Numbered from the stretch's first letter, positions 14,944-23,764 are shown. The stretch: DNA of 64,000 bases from Streptomyces scopuliridis RB72 (GCF_000718095.1 NZ_JOEI01000009.1:186001-250000), one strand, 5' to 3'. The notes: generated by a model from the letters alone, not told the origin. Made by a program: numbers and translations.

Positions 14944-16560
14944 CTACTCCGCCGGTTCGACCCCGGCCCGCAGCAGTCCATAGGTGTACGCGTCCTCCAG
15001 CGCCTGCCAGGAGGCCGCGATCACATTCTCGGCGACCCCGACCGTGGACCAGTCGCCGACCCCGTCCCCGGTGGTGATCAGCACGCGGGTGGTGGACTCC
15101 GTACCGTGCCTGCCTTCCAGGATGCGGACCTTGTAGTCCACCAGCTCCAGCTTGGCGAGCTGCGGATAGATCCGCTCCAGACCGACCCGCATGGCCCGGT
15201 CCAGGGCGTTGACCGGGCCGTTTCCCTCGGCGGTGGCGACGATCCGCTCGCCCTTGGCCCACAGCTTCACGGTGGCCTCGTTGGCGTGCGTACCGTCGGG
15301 CCGGTCCTCGACGATCGCGCGCCAGGACTCCGTACGGAAGTAGCTGCGGGGCCGGCCCTCGACCTCTTCGCGCAGCATCAGCTCGAAGGACGCGTCGGCC
15401 GCCTCGTACGTGTACCCCTTGAGCTCGCGCTCCTTGACCCGGCCGACGACGCGGCCGACCAGATCGCGGTCGCCGCTGAGGTCGATGCCCAGCTCCCGGC
15501 CCTTGAGTTCGATGGAGGCGCGGCCGGCCATGTCGGAGACGAGCATCCGCATGGTGTTGCCGACCTGCTGGGGGTCGATGTGCTGGTACAGATCGGGATC
15601 GACCTTGATCGCGGAGGCGTGGAGTCCGCCCTTGTGCGCGAAGGCGGAGACACCGACGTACGGCTGGTGGGTGGAGGGCGCGAGATTGACGATCTCGGCG
15701 ATGGCGTGCGAGATCCGGGTCATCTCGGCGAGCGCGCCCTCGGGCAGGACGCGCTTGTCGTACTTCAGCTCCAGCGCGGCGACGACCGGGAAGAGGTTGG
15801 CGTTGCCGACGCGCTCGCCGTAGCCGTTGGCCGTGCACTGGACATGGGTGGCGCCGGCGTCGACGGCGGCGAGGGTGTTGGCGACGGCGCAGCCGGTGTC
15901 GTCCTGGGCGTGGATGCCGAGCCGGGCGCCGGTGTCGGCGAGCACGGTGGTGACGACGGCCTGGATCTGCGCGGGCAGCATGCCGCCATTGGTGTCGCAG
16001 AGGATGACGACATCGGCGCCCGCTTCGGTGGCGGCCCGTACGACGGACTTGGCGTACTCGGGGTTCGCGCGGTAGCCGTCGAAGAAGTGCTCGCAGTCCA
16101 CGAACACGCGACGGCCCTGTTCGCGCAGGTAGGAGACGGTGTCGCGGACCATCTCGACGTTCTCGTCGAGGGTGGTGCGCAGCGCCAGCTCGACATGGCG
16201 GTCATGCGACTTGGCGACCAGCGTGACCACCGGCGCGCCGGACTCGACCAGCGCCCTGACCTGGGGGTCCTCCGCCGCCTTGGCCCCCGGCCTGCGGGTG
16301 GAGCCGAAGGCGACGAGCTGGGCGTTCTTGAAGTCGATCTCTTGCTGGGCGCGGGCGAAGAACTCGGTGTCGCGCGGGTTGGCGCCGGGCCAGCCGCCCT
16401 CGATGAAGCCCACGCCGAAGTCGTCCAGGTACCGGGCGATGGCCAGCTTGTCGGCGACGGTCAGATTGATGCCTTCGCGCTGGGCGCCATCGCGCAGCGT
16501 GGTGTCGAAGACATGAAAGCTGTCGTCTTTCGCCGTGGGCCCTGTGGACTCAGTGGTCAT
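14944..16560 (-). CDS. cimA: (R)-citramalate synthase
   Basis: This is a 538-residue member of the isopropylmalate/citramalate synthase family. It condenses pyruvate with acetyl-CoA to citramalate, a threonine-independent entry to isoleucine. The TIM-barrel motifs FDTTLRDGAQREGINLTVADK, GFIEGGWPGANPRD, CDTNGG, GIHAQDDTGCAVANTLAAVDAGA and QCTANGYGERVGNANL are present. The C-terminal LeuA-type regulatory domain includes VRILEGRHGTESTTRVLI and VGVAENVIAASWQALEDAY. The start MTTESTG at 16560 has GGAG nearby; the longer frame covers the leader. The GWPGANPRDxEFF variant is typical of CimA rather than LeuA. A U-tract hairpin and a short open frame with Ile codons upstream suggest attenuation. Confidence 0.9.
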   Translation of the reverse strand: MTTESTGPTAKDDSFHVFDTTLRDGAQREGINLTVADKLAIARYLDDFGVGFIEGGWPGANPRDTEFFARAQQEIDFKNAQLVAFGSTRRPGAKAAEDPQVRALVESGAPVVTLVAKSHDRHVELALRTTLDENVEMVRDTVSYLREQGRRVFVDCEHFFDGYRANPEYAKSVVRAATEAGADVVILCDTNGGMLPAQIQAVVTTVLADTGARLGIHAQDDTGCAVANTLAAVDAGATHVQCTANGYGERVGNANLFPVVAALELKYDKRVLPEGALAEMTRISHAIAEIVNLAPSTHQPYVGVSAFAHKGGLHASAIKVDPDLYQHIDPQQVGNTMRMLVSDMAGRASIELKGRELGIDLSGDRDLVGRVVGRVKERELKGYTYEAADASFELMLREEVEGRPRSYFRTESWRAIVEDRPDGTHANEATVKLWAKGERIVATAEGNGPVNALDRAMRVGLERIYPQLAKLELVDYKVRILEGRHGTESTTRVLITTGDGVGDWSTVGVAENVIAASWQALEDAYTYGLLRAGVEPAE

Positions 16561-16652
16561 GGTGTGTAGCTCCTGTCGAGTGGAAGGACTGGCTCCACTT
16601 GCCCCCATCATCGCTCGCGCCTCGTCTCCGGCGAGGGTGGGGCCGGAAAACG

Positions 16653-16678
16653 AAAAAACCCCTCGCGGGTGCGAGAGG
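16653..16678 (-). terminator. U-tract hairpin in the cimA leader (attenuator)
   Basis: Read on the minus strand, an eight-pair stem with one mismatch (16659-16666 with 16671-16678, loop of four) ends in GGGG followed by six T. It lies 93 bases before the cimA start and downstream of a short open frame. Such intrinsic terminators with a U-run are uncommon in Streptomyces outside attenuators, and it is very like the one before ilvB. Confidence 0.75.
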
Positions 16679-16733
16679 TCTGCGCGCGGGTCTGGGGCAC
16701 GGTGGCCGCGCCGTACGTGGTGGTACGAGGCGG

Positions 16734-16769
16734 TCACTGCGGACCGGCGCGCTTGCTGCCGATAATCAT
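16734..16769 (-). CDS. Putative cimA leader peptide (MIIGSKRAGPQ)
   Basis: An 11-codon frame starts with Met-Ile-Ile and ends about 55 bases before the U-tract hairpin. Ile codons suit a gene whose product leads to isoleucine. No clear ribosome site is seen, so it would need a leaderless start or may not be the true leader; an overlapping longer frame (MRKSPCALVRH...) has no stop here. Position and hairpin support it more than the peptide itself. Confidence 0.42.
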   Translation of the reverse strand: MIIGSKRAGPQ

Positions 16770-16909
16770 GGCGAACGAGAGCACACGGCGATTTTCGCAT
16801 GTCTGGCGTTCCGGGGAAGGCCCGTCTCACGATGCGGTCGGGACGCATGTGCGGTGCGTGACGAAAGCGCGCCATGGAACGTACGAAAAGGGGCCCGCCG
16901 GAGGCCCGG

Positions 16910-16939
16910 CGGAGGCCCACGCCCGGGCGCGGGCCTCCG
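16910..16939 (-). terminator. Hairpin downstream of ilvE
   Basis: Arms CGGAGGCCC (16910-16918) and GGGCCTCCG (16931-16939) pair perfectly, with a GC-rich loop that can pair further. It lies 25 bases past the ilvE stop and separates ilvE from the cimA promoter region. Confidence 0.75.
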
Positions 16940-16963
16940 CGGTCGTCCTCAGGTCAGGCGCCG

Positions 16964-18052
16964 TCAGCCCAGCTCGTGCATCCAGCCGTGGGTGTCGGCC
17001 GTCCGGCCCGTCTGGATGTCCAGCAGGGCCTCGCGCAGCTTCAGCGTGACCTCACCCGGCTCACCACCCGACTGGGTCCACTCGCCGCTTGTCGACTTGA
17101 CCACACCGACCGGGGTGATCACCGCGGCCGTACCGCAGGCGAAGACCTCGGTGAGCGTGCCGTTCTCGGTGTCGCGGCGCCAGTCCTCCTTGGAGATCCG
17201 GCCCTCCTCCGAGCGGTAGCCGAGGTCGGCCGCCAGGCTCAGCAGCGAGTCACGGGTGACGCCCGCCAGCAGGGAGCCGGTCAGCTCGGGGGTGACGATG
17301 CGGTCGCCGTACACGAAGTACAGGTTCATCCCGCCCAGTTCCTCGACCCAGCGGTGCTCCAGCGCGTCCAGGTAGACGACCTGGTCGCAGCCCTTCTCGG
17401 CCGCCTCGGCCTGGGCGAGCAGGGACGCCGCGTAGTTGCCGCCGGTCTTGGCGAAGCCGATGCCGCCCGGCACCGCGCGGACGTAGTTCTCCGAGAGCCA
17501 GACCGAGACCGGCTTCACCCCGCCGGGGAAGTACGCGCCCGCGGGCGAGGCGATGACCAGGAACAGATACTCGTTCGCCGGCCGCACCCCGAGACCGACC
17601 TCGGCCGCGATCATGAACGGCCGCAGATAGAGGGACGCCTCCCCGCCGTGCGCGGGCACCCATGCCTTGTCCTGCTGGACCAGCGCGTCGCACGCGGCGA
17701 TGAAGGTCTCGACGGGCAGCTCCGGCATGGCGAGCCGGCGGGCCGAGGACCGGAAGCGCTCGGCGTTGGACTCGGGACGGAAGGTGGCGACCGAGCCGTC
17801 CGGGCGGCGGTAGGCCTTGAGCCCCTCGAAGATCTCCTGCGCGTAGTGCAGGGTCATGTTCGCCGGGTCGAGTGAGAGGGGCCCGTACGGCACGAGCTGA
17901 GCGTCGTGCCAGCCGCGTCCCTCCGTCCACCGGATCGTCACCATGTTGTCGGTGAAGTGGCGGCCGAACCCCGGGTTGGCCAGGATCGCCTCGCGCTCCG
18001 CGTCGGACAGCGGGTTCGAGGAGGGCTTGAGTTCGATCGTGGGCGTGGTCAT
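16964..18052 (-). CDS. ilvE: Branched-chain amino acid aminotransferase
   Basis: This 362-residue class IV (fold type IV) aminotransferase exchanges amino groups between glutamate and the 2-oxo acids of Leu, Ile and Val. The PLP-binding Lys lies in [13 protein letters not shown]. Other family segments are [44 protein letters not shown], and [24 protein letters not shown]. The C-terminal [12 protein letters not shown] is the cofactor phosphate-binding turn. The start ATG at 18052 has AAGGA nine bases upstream, and that site lies inside a predicted hairpin following a Val/Leu-rich short frame, so translational control by branched-chain amino acid supply is possible. It lies downstream of leuB, from which a terminator separates it. 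Confidence 0.95.
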   Translation of the reverse strand: MTTPTIELKPSSNPLSDAEREAILANPGFGRHFTDNMVTIRWTEGRGWHDAQLVPYGPLSLDPANMTLHYAQEIFEGLKAYRRPDGSVATFRPESNAERFRSSARRLAMPELPVETFIAACDALVQQDKAWVPAHGGEASLYLRPFMIAAEVGLGVRPANEYLFLVIASPAGAYFPGGVKPVSVWLSENYVRAVPGGIGFAKTGGNYAASLLAQAEAAEKGCDQVVYLDALEHRWVEELGGMNLYFVYGDRIVTPELTGSLLAGVTRDSLLSLAADLGYRSEEGRISKEDWRRDTENGTLTEVFACGTAAVITPVGVVKSTSGEWTQSGGEPGEVTLKLREALLDIQTGRTADTHGWMHELG

Positions 18053-18060
18053 GAATACTC

Positions 18061-18086
18061 GTCCTTCACCGGTTGATGTGACGGAC
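18061..18086 (-). promoter_or_regulatory. Hairpin sequestering the ilvE ribosome binding site
   Basis: On the minus strand, GTCC-G-TCAC pairs with GTGA-A-GGAC (eight pairs, one internal mismatch, eight-base loop). The 3' arm contains the AAGGA ribosome site of ilvE. The stem begins six bases after the stop of the Val/Leu-rich leader frame, so a ribosome stalled or finishing there could change its folding. Confidence 0.5.
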
Positions 18087-18091
18087 CGCGT

Positions 18092-18133
18092 TCACGCCGC
18101 TACTGCTACTAGGACGTCCGAGCATTCCCGCAT
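18092..18133 (-). CDS. Putative ilvE leader peptide (MRECSDVLVAVAA)
   Basis: A 13-residue frame with ATG at 18133 and TGA at 18092-18094 has Val-Leu-Val-Ala-Val in its second half, that is four branched-chain codons among six, including a rare CTA Leu codon. It ends 39 bases before the ilvE start and next to the hairpin that covers the ilvE ribosome site. No strong ribosome site precedes it. It was found by eye and has no known counterpart that I recall. Confidence 0.45.
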   Translation of the reverse strand: MRECSDVLVAVAA

Positions 18134-18231
18134 ACCGCGGCCCACGCCGATTATCGCGCGGGTGGGACGGGCGCATGAAACGGGGTGAAAGCGGCCCTTG
18201 GATGATGGTGGCACCCGGTGGCCGCAAAAGA

Positions 18232-18263
18232 ACAGCCGCCGGGCTCGAAGACCCGGCGGCTGT
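18232..18263 (-). terminator. leuB terminator hairpin
   Basis: Perfect 12-bp arms (18232-18243 and 18252-18263) with an eight-base loop lie 14 bases after the leuB stop codon. Confidence 0.88.
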
Positions 18264-18277
18264 GAGGAGTCGACGGG

Positions 18278-19327
18278 TCAGCTCGCTACTCGTACGGCGA
18301 GCGCGTCACCGATCTGGTCGGTCGTGCGCGCGGTGGCCGCCGTACCGTCACGCCCGGCGAGATCGGCCGCGACGGCCTCTTCCACCCGGACGGCCTCGGC
18401 GTCGAAGCCGAGGTGTCGCAGCAGCAGGGCGACGGAGAGGATCGTGGCCGTGGGGTCGGCCTTCCCCTGGCCCGCGATGTCCGGCGCCGACCCGTGGACC
18501 GGCTCGAACATGGACGGGAACGTACGGTCCGGATTGATGTTCGCGGACGCGGCCAGGCCGATTCCGCCGGTCACGGCGGCGGCCAGGTCGGTGAGGATGT
18601 CACCGAAGAGGTTGTCGGTGACGATCACGTCGAAGCGGTCGGGCTGGGTGACGAAGAAGATCGTCGCGGCGTCGACATGCAGATAGTCGGTGGCGACGTC
18701 GGGGTACTCCTGGCCCACGCGGTCGAAGATGTTCTTCCACATGTGGCCGGCGTAGACGAGGACGTTGTTCTTGTGGACCAGCGTCAGCTTCTTGCGCGGA
18801 CGGGAGTTGGCGCGCTCGTACGCGTCACGGACGACCCGCTCCACGCCGTACGCCGTATTGAGGCTCACTTCGGTGGCCACCTCGGCGGGCGTGCCCGTAC
18901 GCAGCGAACCTCCGTTGCCGGTGTACGGACCCTCGGTGCCCTCGCGGACGACGACGAAGTCGATGTCCGGGCGGCCCGCCAGCGGCGTGGCCGTGCTGGG
19001 GAAGAGCTTCGACGGCCGCAGGTTCACATAGTGGTCGAAGGCGAAGCGCAGCTTGAGCAGCAGCCCGCGCTCCAGGACGCCGGACGGTACGGTCGGGTCG
19101 CCGATCGCGCCGAGCAGGATCGCGTCATGCCCCTTGAGGGCTTCCAGCTCCGCGTCCGGGAGGGTCTCCCCGGTGCGGTGCCAGCGGCTCGCGCCGAGGT
19201 CGTACTCCTTGGTCTCCAGCTTCACATCCTGGGGAAGGACGGCGCTCAGGACCTTCAGGCCCTGGGCCACGACCTCCTGGCCGATGCCGTCACCGGGGAT
19301 CACTGCGAGATTGAGGCTGCGAGACAT
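18278..19327 (-). CDS. leuB: 3-isopropylmalate dehydrogenase
   Basis: This 349-residue NAD-dependent beta-decarboxylating dehydrogenase oxidises 3-isopropylmalate to 2-oxoisocaproate in leucine synthesis. Motifs seen are [57 protein letters not shown], the catalytic Lys-containing [11 protein letters not shown], and the metal and cofactor segment [33 protein letters not shown] followed by [19 protein letters not shown]. The start ATG at 19327 follows GGAGG with a short spacer. It is transcribed away from the phosphatase gene; the shared upstream region holds a 7-bp inverted repeat. Length fits the actinobacterial short form of LeuB. Confidence 0.95.
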   Translation of the reverse strand: MSRSLNLAVIPGDGIGQEVVAQGLKVLSAVLPQDVKLETKEYDLGASRWHRTGETLPDAELEALKGHDAILLGAIGDPTVPSGVLERGLLLKLRFAFDHYVNLRPSKLFPSTATPLAGRPDIDFVVVREGTEGPYTGNGGSLRTGTPAEVATEVSLNTAYGVERVVRDAYERANSRPRKKLTLVHKNNVLVYAGHMWKNIFDRVGQEYPDVATDYLHVDAATIFFVTQPDRFDVIVTDNLFGDILTDLAAAVTGGIGLAASANINPDRTFPSMFEPVHGSAPDIAGQGKADPTATILSVALLLRHLGFDAEAVRVEEAVAADLAGRDGTAATARTTDQIGDALAVRVAS

Positions 19328-19365
19328 GGAGGCACCCTATCCTCCGTCCCAGTGCATGACATCGC

Positions 19366-19384
19366 GTGTCCATTCTGTGGACAC
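19366..19384. promoter_or_regulatory. Inverted repeat upstream of leuB
   Basis: GTGTCCA-TTCTG-TGGACAC lies 39 bases upstream of leuB, in the leuB/phosphatase divergent region. It is a plausible regulator site; the regulator is unknown. Confidence 0.4.
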
Positions 19385-19455
19385 ATTGCGAATCAGTCGT
19401 CGATTGGACGCCCGCGATACATGCATGTGACACCCACCGGTGCCACGGTCGGCAC

Positions 19456-21033
19456 ATGGAAACTCCCCGCGTCGGGATTCCCGACCATCTCGCCTCCCGT
19501 ATGACCATGCCGGAGCAGCACGCGTATCTGCGCGAAAAGATCGGCCGACGCGGCCTCCTGCGCGCGGGCACGCTCGCCGCCGGGACGGTGGCGGGCGCCG
19601 GTCTGCTCGGCTCCAGCTCCGCCACCGCGGGGGCCACCACGGCCACCGCCCCCGCCTTCCTGCCCTCGTCGGCCGCCGTCCGGGTCGACGGCTCGCTGGT
19701 GGCCCCGTTCGGCCGGCATCTGGCCTTCGGCGCCGACCCGAAGACCATGATGTCGGTCTCCTGGCAGGTGCCGTTCGCGGTGAAGAACCCCTACGTCCGG
19801 GTCGGTCTGAAGCCCTGGGACCTGAGCCAGCGGATCAAGGCGGAGGTGCGGTCGCTGCACACCCCGTCGCTGTCGGCCAAGCTGCCCGCGGTCGACCAGT
19901 ACTACCTGCATGTCTCGCTGGAGCGCCTGCGCCCCGGGACCACGTACTACTACGGCGTGGGACACGACGGCTTCGACCCGGCGGACGCGCGCAATCTGGG
20001 CACGGTCGGCACCTTCCGTACCGCTCCCGCGCGCGCCGAGTCGTTCGTCTTCACCGCCTTCGGCGACCAGGGCGTCTCGTACGACGCCCTCGCCAACGAC
20101 CAGGTGATCCTGGGCCAGAACCCGGTCTTCCATCTGCACGCGGGGGACATCTGCTACGCCGACAGCAGCGGCCAGGGGCTGCCCGCGGACACCTATGACG
20201 CGCGGGTCTGGGACCAGTTCCTGGCGCAGACCGAGTCGGTGGCCTCGCGGGTGCCGTGGATGGTGACCACCGGCAACCACGACATGGAGGCGTGGTACTC
20301 CCCCGACGGCTACGGCGGCCAGAACGCGCGCTGGTCCCTGCCGGGCGGCGGACTCGATCCCGTGAAGTCGCCGGGCGTCTACTCGTTCACGTACGGCAAT
20401 GTCGGCGTCGTCGCCCTCGACGCGAACGATGTCTCCCACGAGATCCGCGCCAACACCGGTTACACCGACGGCGCCCAGACCCGCTGGCTGGACCGGCGGC
20501 TCGGCGAGCTGCGCGCGCACAAGGACATCGACTTCATCGTGGTGTTCTTCCACCACTGCGCCTTCTCCACCACGAACGCGCACGCCTCGGACGGCGGGGT
20601 GCGCGACGCGTGGGTGCCGCTCTTCGACAAGCACCGCGTCGATCTGGTCGTCAACGGCCACAACCATGTGTACGAGCGGACCGACGCGCTGCGCGCCGGC
20701 GGTGTCACGCGCCGGGTGCCGGTCGGCGAGTCGGTCAGTTCGGTGCGCGACGGCATCGTGTACGTCACGGCGGGCGGTGCGGGCAAGGCGCTGTACAACT
20801 TCCCGGTGCCGGACAGTTACGAGGGCCATGTCGCCGAGGTCGAGAGCGTGCCCTCGTACCACTGGGAGCAGGGCGGCGCCAAGGCCACCGAGACCGTGGA
20901 GTGGTCGCGCGTGCGCTACACCGGGTTCTCCTTCCTCGCCGTCGAGGTGACGACGGGGCACCGCCCGGCGCTCAAGGTCTCCGCGCTCGCCGAGAGCGGC
21001 GAGCGCGTGGACCACTTCACCATCACGCGCTGA
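19456..21033 (+). CDS. Secreted purple acid phosphatase-type metallophosphoesterase
   Basis: This is an exported phosphatase of 525 residues. A Tat signal (IGRRGLLRAGTLAAGTVAGAGLLG) starts about residue 24. An N-terminal fibronectin-like PAP domain (FGADPKTMMSVSWQVP, RLRPGTTYYYGVGH) precedes the dinuclear-metal catalytic domain with the five usual blocks: FGDQG, HAGDICYAD, TTGNHDME, FFHHCAF and NGHNHVYER. ATG 19456 gives a 23-residue stretch before the Tat motif; ATGs at 19501 and 19507 would give a more usual signal but also lack a good ribosome site. Probable role is release of phosphate from organic phosphates outside the cell. No Pho box was recognised upstream. Confidence 0.9.
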   Translation: METPRVGIPDHLASRMTMPEQHAYLREKIGRRGLLRAGTLAAGTVAGAGLLGSSSATAGATTATAPAFLPSSAAVRVDGSLVAPFGRHLAFGADPKTMMSVSWQVPFAVKNPYVRVGLKPWDLSQRIKAEVRSLHTPSLSAKLPAVDQYYLHVSLERLRPGTTYYYGVGHDGFDPADARNLGTVGTFRTAPARAESFVFTAFGDQGVSYDALANDQVILGQNPVFHLHAGDICYADSSGQGLPADTYDARVWDQFLAQTESVASRVPWMVTTGNHDMEAWYSPDGYGGQNARWSLPGGGLDPVKSPGVYSFTYGNVGVVALDANDVSHEIRANTGYTDGAQTRWLDRRLGELRAHKDIDFIVVFFHHCAFSTTNAHASDGGVRDAWVPLFDKHRVDLVVNGHNHVYERTDALRAGGVTRRVPVGESVSSVRDGIVYVTAGGAGKALYNFPVPDSYEGHVAEVESVPSYHWEQGGAKATETVEWSRVRYTGFSFLAVEVTTGHRPALKVSALAESGERVDHFTITR

Positions 21034-21036
21034 CGC

Positions 21037-21065
21037 CCGCGCCGGCCGGTCAGCGGCCGGCGCGG
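21037..21065. terminator. Bidirectional hairpin terminator
   Basis: Perfect 12-bp arms (21037-21048 and 21054-21065) with loop GTCAG lie in the 33-base gap between the converging phosphatase gene and the 43-residue gene. Confidence 0.85.
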
Positions 21066-21066
21066 T

Positions 21067-21198
21067 TCAGTGACCGGTCGAGCCGCCGTTGTCCCTGCGG
21101 TCGAGAGCGCGCTGCAGGGCGGCGGCGGCGTTCTTGCGGTCGGATTCGCTGGTGCGGGGGGTGTGACGGACACGGCGGCGGACAGTCGTCTCGGCCAT
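21067..21198 (-). CDS. Small basic conserved protein, 43 residues
   Basis: This is a 43-residue, Arg-rich protein starting MAETTVRRRVRHTPRTSESDR and ending ALDRRDNGGSTGH. AAGGAG eight bases before the ATG at 21198 gives a convincing start, and the frame is followed directly by a terminator, so it is very likely expressed. No transmembrane helix or Cys is present. The central AAALQRALDRRD could form a helix. The remembered view is that such a protein is widespread in Streptomyces, but I know of no function. Confidence 0.72.
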   Translation of the reverse strand: MAETTVRRRVRHTPRTSESDRKNAAAALQRALDRRDNGGSTGH

Positions 21199-21463
21199 GG
21201 TGATCGACTCCTTGAGATAGCTGAGCCACGCGGCGTGGCGGCGTGGCGCACTGCCGGGAGGGGCACGGCCGGAAGGGGCGGGGGCATACGCGACAGGGGT
21301 TGCCTGCGTGGGGGCGCGTGCCAACGACCGCCATTCGCTCGATGGAGCGAGACGTTCGGCTCATTCCAAGCTAAGCGAGGATCACCGCTCTGTCTCCACG
21401 ATTACTCGGACTTCCTACTATCTGAGACGGTGATCACTCCGACCTGCGGAAACGCGCCGTGGG

Positions 21464-22024
21464 TCACAGGACATCGCCGTCGCGCCAGTCGAAGATCAGC
21501 GGGGCGTCGCCGCCGGGGGACGCGGATCCCGGCAGGGGCCGCCCCGCCGCCGGACGCAGATACGTGGAGCCCTCCTCGTCCGGCAGCCGTACCACTCCCG
21601 CAGGCCCCAGCGTCTCGATCCGGTGCGGCCAGGGCTGCCAGCCGCGCGCCCGGTAGAGCAGCGCCCCGTCGGCCGAGGCGGACAGCGCCCCGGCGGCGTA
21701 CGCGCCGTCGATCACCCGCTCCAGCGCCGCCATCACCCGGCCGCCCAGCCCCCGCCTGCGCCGGTCGGGCCGTACGCCCACGGCCTCGACATAGCCGATG
21801 CGGTAGGAGCGGCCGTCGTGCAGCACCCGGCGCTGGACCACACTGCCGTGGGCGAGAATCGCGCCGTCCGTGTCCTGTACGAGGGCGTGCACACCGCCGA
21901 GCCCGTGGTCCCAGTCCTCGTCGGCGAAGTCGCCCTCGAAGGCGGCGTCCAACAGGGCCCGGATCTCGGCGAGTTCGGCCGGGGAGAGCTCGAAGGTGTG
22001 GGCGGTGCGCAGGATCTCCGTCAT
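21464..22024 (-). CDS. GNAT family N-acetyltransferase
   Basis: This is an acetyltransferase-like protein of about 186 residues. The acetyl-CoA-binding loop is visible as VGVRPDRRRRGLGGRVMAALERV, preceded by the strand SYRIGYVEAV. The N-terminal half (FELSPAELAEIRALLDAAFEGDFADEDWDHGLGG) and HALVQDTDGAILAHGSVVQRRVLHDG resemble aminoglycoside 2'-N-acetyltransferase (AAC(2')) relatives. ATG 22024 is used; a GTG nine bases further upstream is possible and neither has a clear ribosome site. The substrate is not known. It lies downstream of pruA on the same strand, 108 bases away. Confidence 0.85.
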   Translation of the reverse strand: MTEILRTAHTFELSPAELAEIRALLDAAFEGDFADEDWDHGLGGVHALVQDTDGAILAHGSVVQRRVLHDGRSYRIGYVEAVGVRPDRRRRGLGGRVMAALERVIDGAYAAGALSASADGALLYRARGWQPWPHRIETLGPAGVVRLPDEEGSTYLRPAAGRPLPGSASPGGDAPLIFDWRDGDVL

Positions 22025-22132
22025 GGGCGCCACTCTGCCAGGAGGCCGGTGCCCCCGGGCATGGAGCCGCCCCCGGGCCGGCGAAGGGGGGCGGCCGGTA
22101 CGGGGGCGGAGTCTGGTGGAGTTGACGGACCG

Positions 22133-23764
22133 TCAGCCCATGTGCGGGTAGCGGTAGTCCGTCGGCGGGACGAGCGTCTCCTTGATGGCGCGGGTCAGCG
22201 TCCAGCGCATCAGGTTCTGCGGGGCGCCCGCCTTGTCGTTGGTGCCGGACGCGCGGCCGCCGCCGAAGGGCTGCTGGCCGACGACGGCGCCGGTCGACTT
22301 GTCGTTGATGTAGAAGTTGCCCGCCGCGTAGCGCAGCTTCTCCATCGCGTCGGCCGCGGCGGCGCGGTCACCGGCGATGATCGAGCCGGTCAGGGCGTAC
22401 GCCGACACGGACTCCATCTGGGCGAGCACCGTCTCGTAGTCGGCGTCGTCGTAGACATGCACCGCGAGGATCGGGCCGAAGTACTCGGTCGTGAAGACCT
22501 CGTTCTCCGGGTCGGTGCAGACGATGACGGTCGGCCGGACGAAGTAACCGACGGAGTCGTCGTATGTACCGCCCGCGACGATCGTGCACGTCGGGTCGGC
22601 GGCGGCGCGGTCGATGGCGGCCTTGTTCTTGGCGAAGGCGCGCTCGTCGATGACGGCGCCGATGAAGTTCGACAGATCGGTGACATCGCCCATGGCGATC
22701 CCGTCGACCTCGGCCGCGAACTCCTCCTTGAACCCGTCGTTCCAGATCGACGCCGGGACATAGGCGCGCGAGGAGGCGGAGCACTTCTGGCCCTGGTACT
22801 CGAAGGAGCCCCGGGTCAGCGCTGTCCTGAGGACCGCGCGGTCGGCGCTCGGGTGGGCGACGACGAAGTCCTTGCCGCCGGTCTCGCCGACGATCCGCGG
22901 GTAGGAGCGGTACTTCTCGATGTTGGTGCCGACGGTCTTCCACAGGTGCTGGAAGGTCCGGGTCGAACCGGTGAAGTGGATGCCCGCCAGCTCGCGGTGG
23001 TTCAGGGCCACCTCGGAGACGGCGATGCCGTCGCCCGTCACCAGGTTGATGACGCCCTTGGGCAGGCCGGCCTCCTCCAGCAGCTCCATCAGCAGCACGG
23101 CCGCGAGGGTCTGCGTCGGCGACGGCTTCCAGACCACGACATTGCCCATGAGCGCGGGCGCGGTCGGCAGGTTGCCCGCGATCGCCGTGAAGTTGAACGG
23201 CGTGATCGCGTAGACGAAGCCTTCGAGCGGCCGGTGGTCCAGCCGGTTCCAGACGCCGGGCGAGTTGGCCGGCGGCTGCTCGGCGAGCAAATCACGGGCG
23301 TACTTGACGTTGAAGCGCCAGAAGTCGACCAGCTCGCAGGGGGTGTCGATCTCGGCCTGCTGGGCGGTCTTCGACTGGCCGAGCATGGTCGCGGCGGCCA
23401 GCGTCTCGCGCCACGGTCCCGCGAGCAGTTCGGCGGCGCGCAGGATGATCGCGGCGCGGTCGTCGAAGGACATCGCGCGCCAGCCGGGGGCGGCGGCCAG
23501 GGCGGCGTCGATCGCGTCGCGCGCGTCCTGCTGGGTGGCGCCGGCGAACGTACCGAGCACGGCCCGGTGGTTGTGCGGCTGTACGACCTCGACGCGCTCG
23601 CCCCCGCCCATCCGCTTCTCGCCACCGATCGTCATCGGCAGATCGACGGGGTTCTCGGCCAGCTCCTTGAGCTTGACCTCAAGACGGGCCAGCTCCGGGG
23701 AACCCGGGGCGTAGCCGTGCACCGGCTCGTTGACCGGCGCGGGAACCTGGGTCACAGCGTCCAT
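22133..23764 (-). CDS. pruA: L-glutamate gamma-semialdehyde (P5C) dehydrogenase
   Basis: This 543-residue NAD-dependent aldehyde dehydrogenase oxidises glutamate semialdehyde to glutamate, the second step of proline breakdown. The active-site Cys lies in FEYQGQKCSASSRAYVP and the general-base Glu in IVGETGGKDFV. The NAD-binding FTGSTRTFQHLWK and C-terminal GNFYINDKSTGAVVGQQPFGGGRASGTNDK match the P5C dehydrogenase subfamily. An AAGGAG precedes the ATG at 23764. It follows putB by 57 bases on the same strand, so the two form an operon, and the divergent PucR gene is its likely regulator. In many other bacteria both enzymes are fused as PutA; here they are separate, as usual in actinomycetes. 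Confidence 0.95.
   Translation of the reverse strand: MDAVTQVPAPVNEPVHGYAPGSPELARLEVKLKELAENPVDLPMTIGGEKRMGGGERVEVVQPHNHRAVLGTFAGATQQDARDAIDAALAAAPGWRAMSFDDRAAIILRAAELLAGPWRETLAAATMLGQSKTAQQAEIDTPCELVDFWRFNVKYARDLLAEQPPANSPGVWNRLDHRPLEGFVYAITPFNFTAIAGNLPTAPALMGNVVVWKPSPTQTLAAVLLMELLEEAGLPKGVINLVTGDGIAVSEVALNHRELAGIHFTGSTRTFQHLWKTVGTNIEKYRSYPRIVGETGGKDFVVAHPSADRAVLRTALTRGSFEYQGQKCSASSRAYVPASIWNDGFKEEFAAEVDGIAMGDVTDLSNFIGAVIDERAFAKNKAAIDRAAADPTCTIVAGGTYDDSVGYFVRPTVIVCTDPENEVFTTEYFGPILAVHVYDDADYETVLAQMESVSAYALTGSIIAGDRAAAADAMEKLRYAAGNFYINDKSTGAVVGQQPFGGGRASGTNDKAGAPQNLMRWTLTRAIKETLVPPTDYRYPHMG

Noticed and set aside
14594..15838. Minus-strand frame overlapping the 3' end of the GH30 gene and cimA
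   Set aside because: It is out of frame with cimA and antisense to the CBM13 repeats, so it is a shadow frame.
22025..22132. GC-rich short repeats between the GNAT gene and pruA as a terminator
   Set aside because: Only short imperfect GC pairings are present, with no stem clearly stronger than background for this base composition.
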